Shown: piece by piece, positions 8,657 to 17,329 of the stretch
How positions within the stretch are numbered: position 1 is the first letter of the stretch
Layout of the letters: every line of letters begins with the position of its first letter
Assembly: GCF_031846645.1 (NCBI RefSeq)
Contig: NZ_JAVRHN010000002.1
Coordinates: 186,001-250,000 of the forward strand
DNA: 64,000 nucleotides
DNA from: Autumnicola psychrophila
GTDB taxonomy: Bacteria > Bacteroidota > Bacteroidia > Flavobacteriales > Flavobacteriaceae
Direction: 5' to 3'
Translations under genes and position numbers: made by a program
The notes under the pieces: model-generated
What the model saw: only the letters and a program-made list of their open reading frames with translations
What the model was told of the DNA's origin: nothing
Database searches by the model: none

Positions 8657-11056
8657 CTAAAAACTATAATTCAACGCCAAAATAAAATTTCTTCCAGCTG
8701 CTGAAATTCCCGAAGAATACGTCCTGTAAAGCTGATTCGTGATATTTTCCAGTGATGCTGTCGCCTTCCAATGCTCACTTAACGTGTATTGGGCAGCTAA
8801 GTTGATCGTATACCAGGCGGGAGAATAGGGATTTCCGTTATCATCAATAGCATATAGATATTCCTTGCTTTGTTCTGAAGGTGCCAGGTCTTCAAATGCA
8901 AATTCGCCGTTGTATTCTCCGTAAAGATCTAATTTCAGTCTTTTTTTATGCCATAAAAGATGCGTATTGCCAAAAACGGGCGCGGCGTGCCGCAAAGGCA
9001 CATAATCGTTGCCTTCTTTTTCTTTCCCTTCAGTGATTGTGAGCTGGGAAGTCAGCCTGAAAGCCACTGAAAAATCGATTTTCATTCCTCCTTCAAAACC
9101 GTAGACATAAGCACTTGCTGAATTCTGGATGGCCTGCACTCGACTTGGCTCTCCCTGGTAATCTATGATCTTTTCCCCATCCAGATCAAAATCCCGTCTT
9201 ACCATAGCGTTATCCAGATAGGTATAAAATCCTGCAAATTCAAAACGGATATTTTCTGCAGGAGTCCAGTCCAGTCCCAGTTCGCCATTATAAACATATT
9301 CGGGTTTCAGCCCGGGATTGGGAACTACGACTGCACCGGGCTCGGAGTCGAAAATTTTACCAATATCGTCTATATTTGGTGCACGAAAAGCTGTGGAAAA
9401 ATTCAGCCTCCAGCCAAGACTGCTGTTTTGCTGCCAGTTTACCCCGGCACTTCCGGTTAACGCACCGGTATTTACATCTGCCTGTCCAAAAGGGAAATCG
9501 TAGAAACCGGCATCAAAATTGGCGTTTAGAATGATCCAATTGTACCTCAAACCTGATTGAAAAGCCAGGTTTTCCCGGATTTTCCACTGGTAACTTCCGT
9601 AAGCGGCAAGAGATTGCCAGGAAGAATTATCGGGATATCGGGAAGCCGTAAGATTAGTTTCTTCAGAACTTATGTTTATACTTTCACCTTCAGAATTGAC
9701 ATTATTAATCACATATTCGAGTCCGTAGAAAATCCTGCTTTCCTGAAACCGCTTTTCAAAATCGAGGTTAAAAGAGTAAGCACCTACATTTTCTTCCGTG
9801 GTAAAAAGTATTTCCTCTCCAAAATTCCGGTCGTTTCGGCTCTCAGCAAAATATTGATAAGCCGCTGTAAACTGGGCTTTATCGTAAACTTTTCCATCTC
9901 CGGTCTTGTTTATCTTTAAATTCCCCAGAAACCAGGTTTGCGGACCGTAATGCCATTCTGCAGATCGCAAAACCCCTTCCCTTTTCCTATACAACCTGTC
10001 ATACCGCGGATAATCTGAAGTTGTAGAATAAATAAGCCCCAGGTTAAAATCCCAGTTTCCATCGGGCATAAATTTTATCTTTTCCAGAAGGTTGATCTGA
10101 TTGTAGCCGGTAGGTTTCTGAACCCTTGGATCTGGATTTTCCACTTGAAGATCCTCACCATCACGACGAATAGCATAGTCAGTTCTTAAATATTCTTCGG
10201 GACCGTACTTTCCCATTTTTAGATCTCCAAAGTCAGAATACGTAACAGAAGTTTGAGAGGCCCACTTTTCCCAACCAATATTCACATCTGTATGTATCGT
10301 TTTCTCATTGTTTGCAGTAGCATAACGGGTGTAGGCATTTCCGGAGACTGAAGTTTTTCCGTTGAAAGAAAAATTGGGGCTCAGCATATAAAAATTCATA
10401 ACTCCGCCAATAGCATCGCTACCATAAACCACAGAGCCGGGACCAATAATCACTTCGCTGCTCTCCACGGCAAGCGGATCAATGGAAATAATATTCTGAA
10501 GGTTTCCACTCCTGAAAATTGCCGTATTCATCCTCACACCATCTACCGTAATTAGCAATCGGTTAGTCGCAAAGCCACGAATCATGGGACTTCCACCTCC
10601 TAACTGACTCTTTTGCACATAAACCTGCCCGGTGTTTTCAAGAAGATCTGCCGAAGTTTGCGGTGAATAGAACTTAATATCTTCAGGAGTAATGCTAACA
10701 ATCTTATGCGGAATATCTTCCTTGCTCATTTCAAACTTCGAAACAGACAAAATCACCTGCTCGAGTTCATTTTCATTTCCTGTTAAATAAACAGAATGAT
10801 TCTTCCTGGTAATATCAAATTTCCGAAGTCTCACCTCATCGTGGGAAACATGTTTGAAAATGAGAATTTCATTTGTACTAAATTTGGTAATATCTGCAAA
10901 ACCATCAAAATTGGTAAGGGTACTTTTGGTTTTCTCGGGATTGTAAATTGCTACATTGGGAAGAGGCTCATTAGTTTCTTTATCAAAAACCTGGATTTCC
11001 TGCGCATAAACTGAAAGAGATAAAAAAAAGGCAATGATGCCTGACAAAAATCGCAT
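8657..11056 (-). CDS. TonB-dependent outer membrane receptor
   Basis: The 799-residue protein has a signal peptide (FFLSLSVYAQ) and a carboxypeptidase-regulatory-like N-terminal domain (about 20-95). A plug follows (about 115-225, with SPMIRGFATNRLLITVDGVR and GSDAIGGVMNFY), then a 22-strand-type barrel ending in an aromatic residue (FILALNYSF). Such receptors import siderophores, cobalamin, metal complexes or oligomers with TonB/ExbBD energy. The substrate is not evident, and no SusD partner is adjacent. Start and recO stop overlap as TAATG, so the two genes are translationally coupled. Confidence 0.88.
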   Translation of the reverse strand: MRFLSGIIAFFLSLSVYAQEIQVFDKETNEPLPNVAIYNPEKTKSTLTNFDGFADITKFSTNEILIFKHVSHDEVRLRKFDITRKNHSVYLTGNENELEQVILSVSKFEMSKEDIPHKIVSITPEDIKFYSPQTSADLLENTGQVYVQKSQLGGGSPMIRGFATNRLLITVDGVRMNTAIFRSGNLQNIISIDPLAVESSEVIIGPGSVVYGSDAIGGVMNFYMLSPNFSFNGKTSVSGNAYTRYATANNEKTIHTDVNIGWEKWASQTSVTYSDFGDLKMGKYGPEEYLRTDYAIRRDGEDLQVENPDPRVQKPTGYNQINLLEKIKFMPDGNWDFNLGLIYSTTSDYPRYDRLYRKREGVLRSAEWHYGPQTWFLGNLKINKTGDGKVYDKAQFTAAYQYFAESRNDRNFGEEILFTTEENVGAYSFNLDFEKRFQESRIFYGLEYVINNVNSEGESINISSEETNLTASRYPDNSSWQSLAAYGSYQWKIRENLAFQSGLRYNWIILNANFDAGFYDFPFGQADVNTGALTGSAGVNWQQNSSLGWRLNFSTAFRAPNIDDIGKIFDSEPGAVVVPNPGLKPEYVYNGELGLDWTPAENIRFEFAGFYTYLDNAMVRRDFDLDGEKIIDYQGEPSRVQAIQNSASAYVYGFEGGMKIDFSVAFRLTSQLTITEGKEKEGNDYVPLRHAAPVFGNTHLLWHKKRLKLDLYGEYNGEFAFEDLAPSEQSKEYLYAIDDNGNPYSPAWYTINLAAQYTLSEHWKATASLENITNQLYRTYSSGISAAGRNFILALNYSF

Positions 11057-11775
11057 TAGCTAAAAATTTCGTTCAGCACGGCAAGAGACTTTGGTTTTCT
11101 AAATCCTTCGATATGCAATTCGTAATACAAAATGAGCATATTTAAGAAATTCGTCCGGCTTACCTGGGTTAGTTTTACATTTGTGAGACTATCAAAATTT
11201 ATGCCCAAGAGTTGCCGCAAAATTTGCACATTTTCACCCTCAATACAGTACTCATTTCTTTTATATTCCTGAAAAACCCCGTCGAGCATATTGAAATACG
11301 AAAAATCTTTACTGGAGTCATCGGGCTGAAACCCCAAATATCGGGTTAATTTGAGTAAAAATAACAAATGGAAGTTTGCTATGGAGTCGTGAAGGTCCAG
11401 CCAGTTTAAACCAGCTGTCAAATACTCATAAAGTGGCTTATTAGCCTCTTCCTCCCTGATTGCATTCTTTAAAACTTCAGCTAAAAACATTACCATAGAT
11501 GCTTTTATCACGTTTGTGTGCAAAGTCTGGTATGTGTGCAGCACTTTCGCCTCCTTAAGGTATTCGAGCGTGCCTTTGTTTTTGTGGCTGGCGACAAGAT
11601 CAAGCTGGGTGAGCAGCTGAAACAGCGATGCCTTTAATTTGCCCTTTTTTGACTTCAATATTCCCCGTAGCATGTATGTTTTTAGTCCGCTTTCCAGGGT
11701 GTAGGCTTTCACAATAAGATCTGCCTCTCCATATTTTAGCGCACTAATAACTATAGCTTCGGTGTTTACGTGCAT
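11056..11775 (-). CDS. recO: DNA repair protein RecO
   Basis: The 239-residue protein has the N-terminal OB fold seen as AIVISALKYGEADLIVKAYT followed by GLKTYMLRGILKSKKGK. RecO loads RecA on SSB-coated single-stranded DNA in the RecFOR pathway. The C-terminal zinc cysteines of some RecO proteins are absent, which is usual in flavobacteria. It is transcribed ahead of the TonB receptor gene with a 1-bp overlap. Confidence 0.93.
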   Translation of the reverse strand: MHVNTEAIVISALKYGEADLIVKAYTLESGLKTYMLRGILKSKKGKLKASLFQLLTQLDLVASHKNKGTLEYLKEAKVLHTYQTLHTNVIKASMVMFLAEVLKNAIREEEANKPLYEYLTAGLNWLDLHDSIANFHLLFLLKLTRYLGFQPDDSSKDFSYFNMLDGVFQEYKRNEYCIEGENVQILRQLLGINFDSLTNVKLTQVSRTNFLNMLILYYELHIEGFRKPKSLAVLNEIFS

Positions 11776-11791
11776 TGGGTAAGTTTGAAAC

Positions 11792-11799
11792 CAAAGATA
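11792..11799 (-). promoter_or_regulatory. Candidate -7 promoter element for recO
   Basis: The minus strand reads TATCTTTG (TAnnTTTG), 17 bp before the recO ATG, which implies a very short leader. This is motif evidence only. Confidence 0.4.
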
Positions 11800-11804
11800 T
11801 TAAA

Positions 11805-11883
11805 AAGAGGTCGTCCAAAATTCTTTTTTCTTCAACTGAAAATAATCAGAAGGACGAAAATTGGCAATTTCAGACGACCTCTT
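11805..11883. repeat. Inverted repeat of the dispersed family downstream of gdhA
   Basis: Perfect 11-bp arms AAGAGGTCGTC (11805-11815) and GACGACCTCTT (11873-11883) enclose 57 nt. The right half, read on the minus strand, is GTCTGAAATTGCCAATTTTCG, a diverged copy of the dispersed repeat core. It starts 20 bp beyond the gdhA stop and could serve as the gdhA transcript end. The recO promoter element lies just outside it. Confidence 0.65.
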
Positions 11884-11903
11884 AAATCGTATAGAAATAG
11901 AAT

Positions 11904-13247
11904 TTATACTACTCCCTGTGCGAGCATTGCATCGGCTACTTTTACAAAACCAGCAATGTTAGCTCCTTTCACGTAATCTACATATCCATCTTCATCTGTA
12001 CCAAATTCAACACATTTGGAATGTATATCATTCATAATTTCCTTAAGCTTTCCATCTACCTCTTCTGAAGTCCAGGAATAGCGCATAGAATTCTGAGACA
12101 TCTCGAGCCCTGAAGTGGCGACGCCACCTGCATTTGAGGCCTTCCCAGGAGAGAATAAAATTTTAGCTTTCTGAAAAACTTCAACAGCATCTGGGGTACA
12201 AGGCATATTCGCACCTTCTCCCACGCAAATACAACCGTTATTTACTAAAGCTTCGGCATCTTCTTTCTGCAACTCATTTTGAGTGGCACAAGGCATCGCA
12301 ATATCACAATTAACTGTCCACGGAGTTTGTCCTTCGTGATATTCCGAATTAGGATATTCCTCAACATATTCACTAATCCTGCCACGCTTAACATTTTTCA
12401 GGTTCATGATATACTGAAGCTTGCCGGCGTCTATTCCTTCTTTGTCATAAACATATCCACCAGAATCTGACATGGTAAGCACTTTAGCCCCTAATTGCAG
12501 CGCTTTTTCTGCAGCGTATTGTGCTACATTTCCAGATCCGGAAATAACCAGGGTTTTACCTTTAATACTATCTTCATTTCTGGACAGCATATTTTCTGTG
12601 AAATATACATTACCATAACCTGTAGCTTCAGGACGAATTAATGAACCTCCATAAGAAATTGCTTTACCGGTCAGAATTCCGGTAAATTCGTTCTGCAATC
12701 TTTTATACTGACCATATAAATAACCTACTTCACGACCTCCTACTCCTATATCTCCAGCCGGAACATCGGTATTTGCGCCAATATGCCTAAAAAGTTCTGT
12801 CATAAAGCTCTGGCAAAAACGCATTACTTCGTTATCAGATCTTCCTTTGGGATCAAAGTCTGATCCTCCTTTACCGCCGCCCATTGGCAGAGTGGTTAAG
12901 CTATTTTTAAATACCTGCTCAAAAGCAAGAAACTTTAGAATACTCAGGTTAACTGACGGGTGAAACCTCAGCCCCCCTTTGTAAGGCCCAATAGCAGAAT
13001 TCATCTGAATCCTGAATCCACGATTTACTTGAATTTCACCTTCGTCATCCAGCCATGGCACTCTGAACATGATTACCCTTTCCGGTTCAACCATGCGCTC
13101 TAGAAGTTTAGCGTTCTGATATTTATTATTTTTTTCTATAAAAGGAATTATGGTTTCTGCAACTTCATGAACCGCTTGCATAAATTCAGGTTCATTTTGA
13201 TTTCTCTTTGATATTTTATCCAGAAAATCTTTCACGTTTTGTTCCAT
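11904..13247 (-). CDS. gdhA: NADP-specific glutamate dehydrogenase
   Basis: The 447-residue protein is the normal length for the hexameric anabolic enzyme that makes glutamate from 2-oxoglutarate, ammonia and NADPH. Substrate-site motifs GPYKGGLRFHPSVN and LPMGGGKGGSDFDPKG (catalytic lysine in GGGKGG) and the nucleotide fold VISGSGNVAQYAAEKA are all present. The gene stands alone between recO and a divergent secreted-protein gene, with its own candidate promoter at 13298-13305. Confidence 0.97.
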   Translation of the reverse strand: MEQNVKDFLDKISKRNQNEPEFMQAVHEVAETIIPFIEKNNKYQNAKLLERMVEPERVIMFRVPWLDDEGEIQVNRGFRIQMNSAIGPYKGGLRFHPSVNLSILKFLAFEQVFKNSLTTLPMGGGKGGSDFDPKGRSDNEVMRFCQSFMTELFRHIGANTDVPAGDIGVGGREVGYLYGQYKRLQNEFTGILTGKAISYGGSLIRPEATGYGNVYFTENMLSRNEDSIKGKTLVISGSGNVAQYAAEKALQLGAKVLTMSDSGGYVYDKEGIDAGKLQYIMNLKNVKRGRISEYVEEYPNSEYHEGQTPWTVNCDIAMPCATQNELQKEDAEALVNNGCICVGEGANMPCTPDAVEVFQKAKILFSPGKASNAGGVATSGLEMSQNSMRYSWTSEEVDGKLKEIMNDIHSKCVEFGTDEDGYVDYVKGANIAGFVKVADAMLAQGVV

Positions 13248-13297
13248 ACTAAAGATATATAATGAGGATTATTAAAAAATATTGCTTTTATGCCTTG

Positions 13298-13305
13298 CAA
13301 ATATA
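13298..13305 (-). promoter_or_regulatory. Candidate -7 promoter element for gdhA
   Basis: The minus strand reads TATATTTG, a full TAnnTTTG match, 51 bp before the gdhA ATG. A TTG at 13330-13332 is a possible -33 partner at 24 bp. Confidence 0.5.
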
Positions 13306-13420
13306 AGATTTCTGCAAGCCATAGCTCTTCAATTTTATGTTTTGATATAATATTAACATGAGAAAAACTTCCTATCCGGGGGGAAATATAGCTTTTCCAA
13401 CCTTGTTAAGGTTCTTTTCA

Positions 13421-13428
13421 TATATTTG
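13421..13428 (+). promoter_or_regulatory. Candidate -7 promoter element for the 13450 gene
   Basis: TATATTTG lies 22 bp before the ATG at 13450, with a TTG at 13403. Because it overlaps the alternative TTG start at 13426, it argues that translation begins at 13450 instead. Confidence 0.5.
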
Positions 13429-13449
13429 TTTCTAACTATACCAGTCATA

Positions 13450-14220
13450 ATGCTCCGCACTGCATTCTTATTAATATTCTTTTTCCTTTCTTTCTGTGGC
13501 AAAAGCTATTCTCAATTTGGATTCTCGCATGAAATTGGAGTCTTAGTTGGTCCATCTTCTTTCTTTACTGATTATGGAGAGCGATGGAATGTTGAAAACA
13601 ACATAAGTAACTCAGGACTAGGGATAGGGATTGTACACTACATTAACTTTGCTTTTGACGCAGAATGTAATTGTTACACCAGAAATCGATTTTTCAATAA
13701 CCATTTCAGAATTCGTAGTGAATTTGATTATTTACGTTCTGACCTGGAACACCATGGACCAGTAGCTTCTGAAAATACCACGGGCGGAAAGCTTTTAAGA
13801 GCGATGCATGGTTTTTCTGAAACTTATGAAGTGGGAATGCATCTGGAATACCATCTCCTAAACATTAAAGATTTTGCCAATTTTGGATATCTTTTTTCTC
13901 CTTACGTAAGCCTGGGAGTGCATTATGTGCACTTTAGACCAGATGCATATTCCGACCTTGGACCTTTGGAGGATCGCAATAATGTCTTTCCGACTTTTAA
14001 GGACGGTATTGATCTCGATGCGAAGAATACCTTTGCGACAATTGGTAGTATGGGAGTTCGTTATAAAGTACACCGCAGCGGAGATATCATGATAGAGGGA
14101 AAATGGCATTATTACGGCAGCGACTGGATTGACGGATTGAATATTGACGCCCCCCAAAACAAAGCTGATGACTGGGTTTTTTGGGTAGGTTTTGGATATG
14201 TTTATCAGATCAATTTTTAG
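13450..14220 (+). CDS. Secreted/outer-membrane beta-barrel-like protein, THC0290_0291 family
   Basis: The 256-residue protein has a signal peptide (MLRTAFLLIFFFLSFCGKSYSQ) and then a strand-rich body opening with FGFSHEIGVLVGPSSFFTDYGERW and closing with an aromatic-rich strand, as in small outer membrane barrels. I recognise it as a flavobacterial conserved family often placed near gdhA. No enzymatic motif is seen and the function is unknown. A longer frame starts at TTG 13426, but that codon falls inside the promoter-like TATATTTG, so the ATG at 13450 is preferred. Its 3' end overlaps the convergent pncA gene by 4 bp. Confidence 0.7.
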   Translation: MLRTAFLLIFFFLSFCGKSYSQFGFSHEIGVLVGPSSFFTDYGERWNVENNISNSGLGIGIVHYINFAFDAECNCYTRNRFFNNHFRIRSEFDYLRSDLEHHGPVASENTTGGKLLRAMHGFSETYEVGMHLEYHLLNIKDFANFGYLFSPYVSLGVHYVHFRPDAYSDLGPLEDRNNVFPTFKDGIDLDAKNTFATIGSMGVRYKVHRSGDIMIEGKWHYYGSDWIDGLNIDAPQNKADDWVFWVGFGYVYQINF

Positions 14221-14828
14221 TCGAAGAGCTCTTCAGAAGTTATAATTTTTCCGCCATTTTTTATAATTTCTTCCTTTGCCTTTTTAAATTCTGATTTATC
14301 CAAAGCTCTCGTGGCATCTTCTATTAATATTGCTGAAAAACCTTCCTGTAATGCATCTTTAACTGAAAAAGAAACACAAAATTCTGCAGCAAGTCCGCAG
14401 AAATAGATCTCCTTCACCCCTTTTTCCCGAAGATAACCCGAAAGCCCGGTTGATTTTAGGTGCGCATTATCGTAAAAACCGCTATAACTGTCAATTTCAG
14501 GATTTGTTCCTTTTCTGAAGATGGCTTCAATTTTGGCAATTTTCAATTCAGGGTGAAACTCGGCTCCTTCAGAATTTTGTACACAATGCACCGGCCATAA
14601 AATTTGCTGAATTCCATTCAGATCTATTGTTTCAAATTCATTTTTTTCGGAATGGTTTTCAGCAAAACTCGCATGATTTTGAGGATGCCAGTCCTGGGTG
14701 GCAATTACAAGCTCAAACTTACCCTGAAGATTATTCACAAGCGAAACAATCTTATCCCCTTCAGGAACTGCTAAAGCACCTCCCGGCATAAAATCATTCT
14801 GAACATCAATAATTAAAAGCGCTTTCAT
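14217..14828 (-). CDS. pncA: Nicotinamidase/pyrazinamidase
   Basis: The 203-residue isochorismatase-fold amidase converts nicotinamide to nicotinate. The catalytic aspartate is in LLIIDVQNDFMPGGAL, the metal-binding D-x-H is in ATQDWHPQNHASF, the lysine is near FRKGTNPEIDSYSGF, and the nucleophilic cysteine is in GLAAEFCVSFSVKDA. Its ATG overlaps the pncB stop (ATGA), so the two consecutive steps of NAD salvage are translationally coupled. Confidence 0.95.
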   Translation of the reverse strand: MKALLIIDVQNDFMPGGALAVPEGDKIVSLVNNLQGKFELVIATQDWHPQNHASFAENHSEKNEFETIDLNGIQQILWPVHCVQNSEGAEFHPELKIAKIEAIFRKGTNPEIDSYSGFYDNAHLKSTGLSGYLREKGVKEIYFCGLAAEFCVSFSVKDALQEGFSAILIEDATRALDKSEFKKAKEEIIKNGGKIITSEELFD

Positions 14829-16234
14829 GACAGTTGTTTATATTCTTTAATTAATTTATCACGATCCTCTCTTAATGCGTTACTAATCCCAACCTTATAA
14901 ATATGAGGATTATTAAAACGCTTATATTCTATAGGCAGTTCGGCCAACCTGGAAAGGCTGTAATCTGCTATATCTTTCAGTGATTGCTTCTCTAAAAGCG
15001 ACTTCCCGTTCTCCATGACTTTATGAAGCAGTGGTTCCTGCTCAAAATCCTGGAGTTTCATCGATTTGTAAGGTTCAAAAGGATGAAACATTTCCTCGAT
15101 TCTAGATTCAGATCTTAAACCTATCGCGTCTGCTCCAACACATTGCCCACTATTATTTTTAATTCTGAAAACCTGCTTTTTATGCGGAAGCGTCACTTTC
15201 GCCAGACTCTCTGAAAGCTTTATTCGTGGCTTCCCATTAGATTCGGCCAGTTTATAAACCCCGTCCAAAGCAGAATCGGGATTTCCCGTAACAAGGTTTG
15301 TACCTACACCAAATATGTCTATTGGAGCCTGCTGCTCCAGCAGACTTTTGATCACATACTCGTCCAGCTGATTAGAAGCGGCAATTTTCACATATTCCAG
15401 CCCAGCTTTGTCAAGAAGTTTTCTGCTTTCATTAGCAAAGTATGCCAAATCGCCGCTATCCAACCGAATAGCCAGAAGCTTCTGCCCCCGCTCTTCCATT
15501 TCTTTAGCGACCTTAATTGCATTCGGAACTCCGCTGTTTAAAGTGTTATAAGTATCGACCAGTAAAACGCAATTTTCGGGACGACCTTTGGCAAAACTGC
15601 GGAAAGCATCAATTTCGTTATCATAACTCTGCACAAAAGAATGCGCCATAGTCCCGGAAACCGGAATATCAAAATTTCTGGCAGCCACGACGTTACTTGT
15701 ACCGTCGAATCCACCTGTAATGGCTGCCCTGGTAGCATAATAACCTCCGGGACCCTGTGCTCTTCTAAGTCCGAAATCCAATAAGTGACGGTCTCCCGAC
15801 ACCAGCCTCATCCTGCTTGCCTTAGTAGCAATAAGCGTTTGAAAATTTAACAAATTAAGGAGCAGGGTTTCAACGATCTGGGCTTCTATAATGTTTGCTT
15901 CTATTTGCAGCACAGGCCTTGTTGGAAATACCACATCACCTTCCTTTACTGAAAATACAGAACCCTGAAATTTGAAATCCCTAATGTAATCCAGGAAGTT
16001 CTCACTAAATCCCGTTTGTGCCAGATAAGCGATATCCTTTTTATCAAACCTTAGGTTTTCAATAATCTCCAACAAATCCTGCAGTCCCGAAAAAACTGCA
16101 TAACCTCCTTCAAATGGCAATTTTCGAAAAAAATAATCAAAAACAGAGCGGTGATCTTTTTGGCCATTTTCAAAATAAACCTGGGCCATAGCAAGCTGGT
16201 ACTGGTCTGTATAAGTAGCAGTAAAATCGAACAT
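14825..16234 (-). CDS. pncB: Nicotinate phosphoribosyltransferase
   Basis: The 469-residue enzyme joins nicotinate and PRPP to give nicotinate mononucleotide. Family motifs include TDQYQLAMAQVYFENG at the start, the phosphorylated-histidine region SGTMAHSFVQSYDNE, VDTYNTL, IRLDSGDLAYFA and the phosphate loop IFGVGTNLVTG. It is preceded 24 bp upstream by a macrodomain gene and overlaps pncA by 4 bp, giving a three-gene NAD salvage operon. Confidence 0.95.
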   Translation of the reverse strand: MFDFTATYTDQYQLAMAQVYFENGQKDHRSVFDYFFRKLPFEGGYAVFSGLQDLLEIIENLRFDKKDIAYLAQTGFSENFLDYIRDFKFQGSVFSVKEGDVVFPTRPVLQIEANIIEAQIVETLLLNLLNFQTLIATKASRMRLVSGDRHLLDFGLRRAQGPGGYYATRAAITGGFDGTSNVVAARNFDIPVSGTMAHSFVQSYDNEIDAFRSFAKGRPENCVLLVDTYNTLNSGVPNAIKVAKEMEERGQKLLAIRLDSGDLAYFANESRKLLDKAGLEYVKIAASNQLDEYVIKSLLEQQAPIDIFGVGTNLVTGNPDSALDGVYKLAESNGKPRIKLSESLAKVTLPHKKQVFRIKNNSGQCVGADAIGLRSESRIEEMFHPFEPYKSMKLQDFEQEPLLHKVMENGKSLLEKQSLKDIADYSLSRLAELPIEYKRFNNPHIYKVGISNALREDRDKLIKEYKQLS

Positions 16235-16258
16235 ACAAAATTTGCCTTCGTTATTAAC

Positions 16259-16780
16259 CTATTGAACTTCTGCAAGCTTTTTCTGGTAAACCTCCAGATC
16301 TGCCTCTGAGAATAGGACAAATTTAATCTTTTCCAAATGCTTAAGAGAGGGAAGTTCTGCTAAAATTGTCTTTATTGCGACTTCGGTTGCTTCTTCCATT
16401 GGATATCCGAAAACGCCGGTGGCAATTGCAGGAAAAGCTATAGAGGTGATTTTATATTCTTCTGCAAGCCGCAGCGCATTTTTATAGCATTTGGCTAATA
16501 TAACGTTTTCCGGTTTGTTTTTGCCGTAAACGGGTCCAAGACAATGGATAATATAATCATTAGGTAAATTGTAAGCTTTAGTAATCACAGCATTACCCGG
16601 CCTTATAGGCGCCAATTCCTGGCATTCTCTATAAAGGTCATTACCTGCTGCATGATGAATCGCACCTGCCACGCCACCCCCTGTTGTCAGGTGGGCATTG
16701 GCAGCATTTACTATGGCCATTACGTCTGGTTGTTGCGTAATTCCACCCTTGACAGCCAATAATTTAACTTCTTTATGCAT
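16259..16780 (-). CDS. O-acetyl-ADP-ribose deacetylase-type macrodomain protein
   Basis: The 173-residue single macrodomain shows the MacroD/YmdB pattern. AIVNAANAHLTTGGGVAGAIHHAAG supplies the ADP-ribose-binding asparagines and glycine loop, and IAFPAIATGVFGYPMEEATEVA supplies the second loop. Related enzymes remove acetyl or ADP-ribosyl groups from ADP-ribose derivatives made by NAD-consuming reactions. As first gene of the pncB-pncA operon it links breakdown of NAD-derived ADP-ribose to nicotinamide recycling. The in vivo substrate is an inference. Confidence 0.9.
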   Translation of the reverse strand: MHKEVKLLAVKGGITQQPDVMAIVNAANAHLTTGGGVAGAIHHAAGNDLYRECQELAPIRPGNAVITKAYNLPNDYIIHCLGPVYGKNKPENVILAKCYKNALRLAEEYKITSIAFPAIATGVFGYPMEEATEVAIKTILAELPSLKHLEKIKFVLFSEADLEVYQKKLAEVQ

Positions 16781-16816
16781 AAGCTCTATAAAATATTTTT
16801 TATGAATTTAGCATAT

Positions 16817-16871
16817 TACCGCGGTATAAAAAATCATATTCTAATTTTTCTATATCTCAAAATATGATTTT
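16817..16871. promoter_or_regulatory. Palindromes upstream of the NAD salvage operon
   Basis: A perfect 10-bp palindrome, TACCGCGGTA (16817-16826), lies 37 bp before the macrodomain ATG. An inverted repeat, AAAATCATATT/AATATGATTTT (16830-16840 with 16861-16871), follows. The GC-rich palindrome stands out in AT-rich DNA and is a candidate operator. The AT-rich repeat may be a second site or a structural element. The binding factor is unknown. Confidence 0.4.
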
Positions 16872-16983
16872 GTTTATTTTCCTCTTATTTTAACCGAAGA
16901 GAGATTGCTTTTTAGACATACCTTCCAACTTAAATTTTACTGAGATTTTTTTAATAATATTTAGCGAGAAACAAAAAATACAT

Positions 16984-16991
16984 TATATTTG
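16984..16991 (+). promoter_or_regulatory. Candidate -7 promoter element for tRNA-Asn
   Basis: TATATTTG lies 25 bp before the first tRNA-Asn gene and matches TAnnTTTG exactly. Confidence 0.55.
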
Positions 16992-17015
16992 CATCCGCAA
17001 AAATGATTGCAAAAT

Positions 17016-17089
17016 TCCTCCTTAGCTCAGTTGGTTAGAGCATCTGACTGTTAATCAGAGGGTCCTTGGTTCGAGCCCAAGAGGGGGAG
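17016..17089 (+). tRNA. tRNA-Asn (GTT), copy 1
   Basis: This is a 74-nt cloverleaf. The acceptor stem TCCTCCT/AGGGGGA has one wobble pair. The D arm is GCTCAGTTGGTTAGAGC, the anticodon stem-loop is TCTGA-CTGTTAA-TCAGA, and the T arm is CTTGG-TTCGAGC-CCAAG. The anticodon GTT reads AAC/AAU. CCA is not encoded in full; the sequence after the discriminator G is CAA. Confidence 0.97.
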
Positions 17090-17114
17090 CAAATTTTGAA
17101 AATGATTTTTCTTT

Positions 17115-17170
17115 TGGGCGAGAAGCCTGTCCCGAGCGGAGTCGAGGGAAGCCCAAGAGGAGGAGCAAAA
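17115..17170 (+). repeat. GC-rich hairpin repeat joined to a tRNA-Asn 3' remnant
   Basis: TTGGGC (17115-17120) and GCCCAA (17151-17156) bracket the GC-rich repeat TCCCGAGCGGAGTCGAGGGA. This resembles the 'GAGCGGAGTCGA' elements scattered in Bacteroidota genomes. The right end, GCCCAAGAGGAGGAGCAAA (17151-17169), copies the 3' end of the flanking tRNA-Asn genes with one mismatch. It looks like the stub of a third tRNA copy or a duplicated target end. Confidence 0.6.
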
Positions 17171-17213
17171 AGCAACAGAAAGCTTTTTTTAAAAATTCTG
17201 GACATACTGAAAT

Positions 17214-17287
17214 TCCTCCTTAGCTCAGTTGGTTAGAGCATTTGACTGTTAATCAAAGGGTCCTTGGTTCGAGCCCAAGAGGGGGAG
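17214..17287 (+). tRNA. tRNA-Asn (GTT), copy 2
   Basis: This 74-nt tRNA is identical to copy 1 except for a compensated anticodon-stem pair (TTTGA/TCAAA instead of TCTGA/TCAGA), so pairing is kept and the gene is probably functional. A strong terminator begins 8 nt after it, which suggests that both copies share one transcript from the promoter at 16984. Confidence 0.97.
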
Positions 17288-17294
17288 CAAAATA

Positions 17295-17329
17295 AAGCCT
17301 TTTGAGAAATTAAAAGGCTTATTTTTTTT
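17295..17329 (+). terminator. Rho-independent terminator of the tRNA-Asn transcript
   Basis: The 9-bp perfect stem AAGCCTTTT/AAAAGGCTT (17295-17303 with 17312-17320), with an 8-nt loop, is followed by ATTTTTTTT. Confidence 0.92.
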
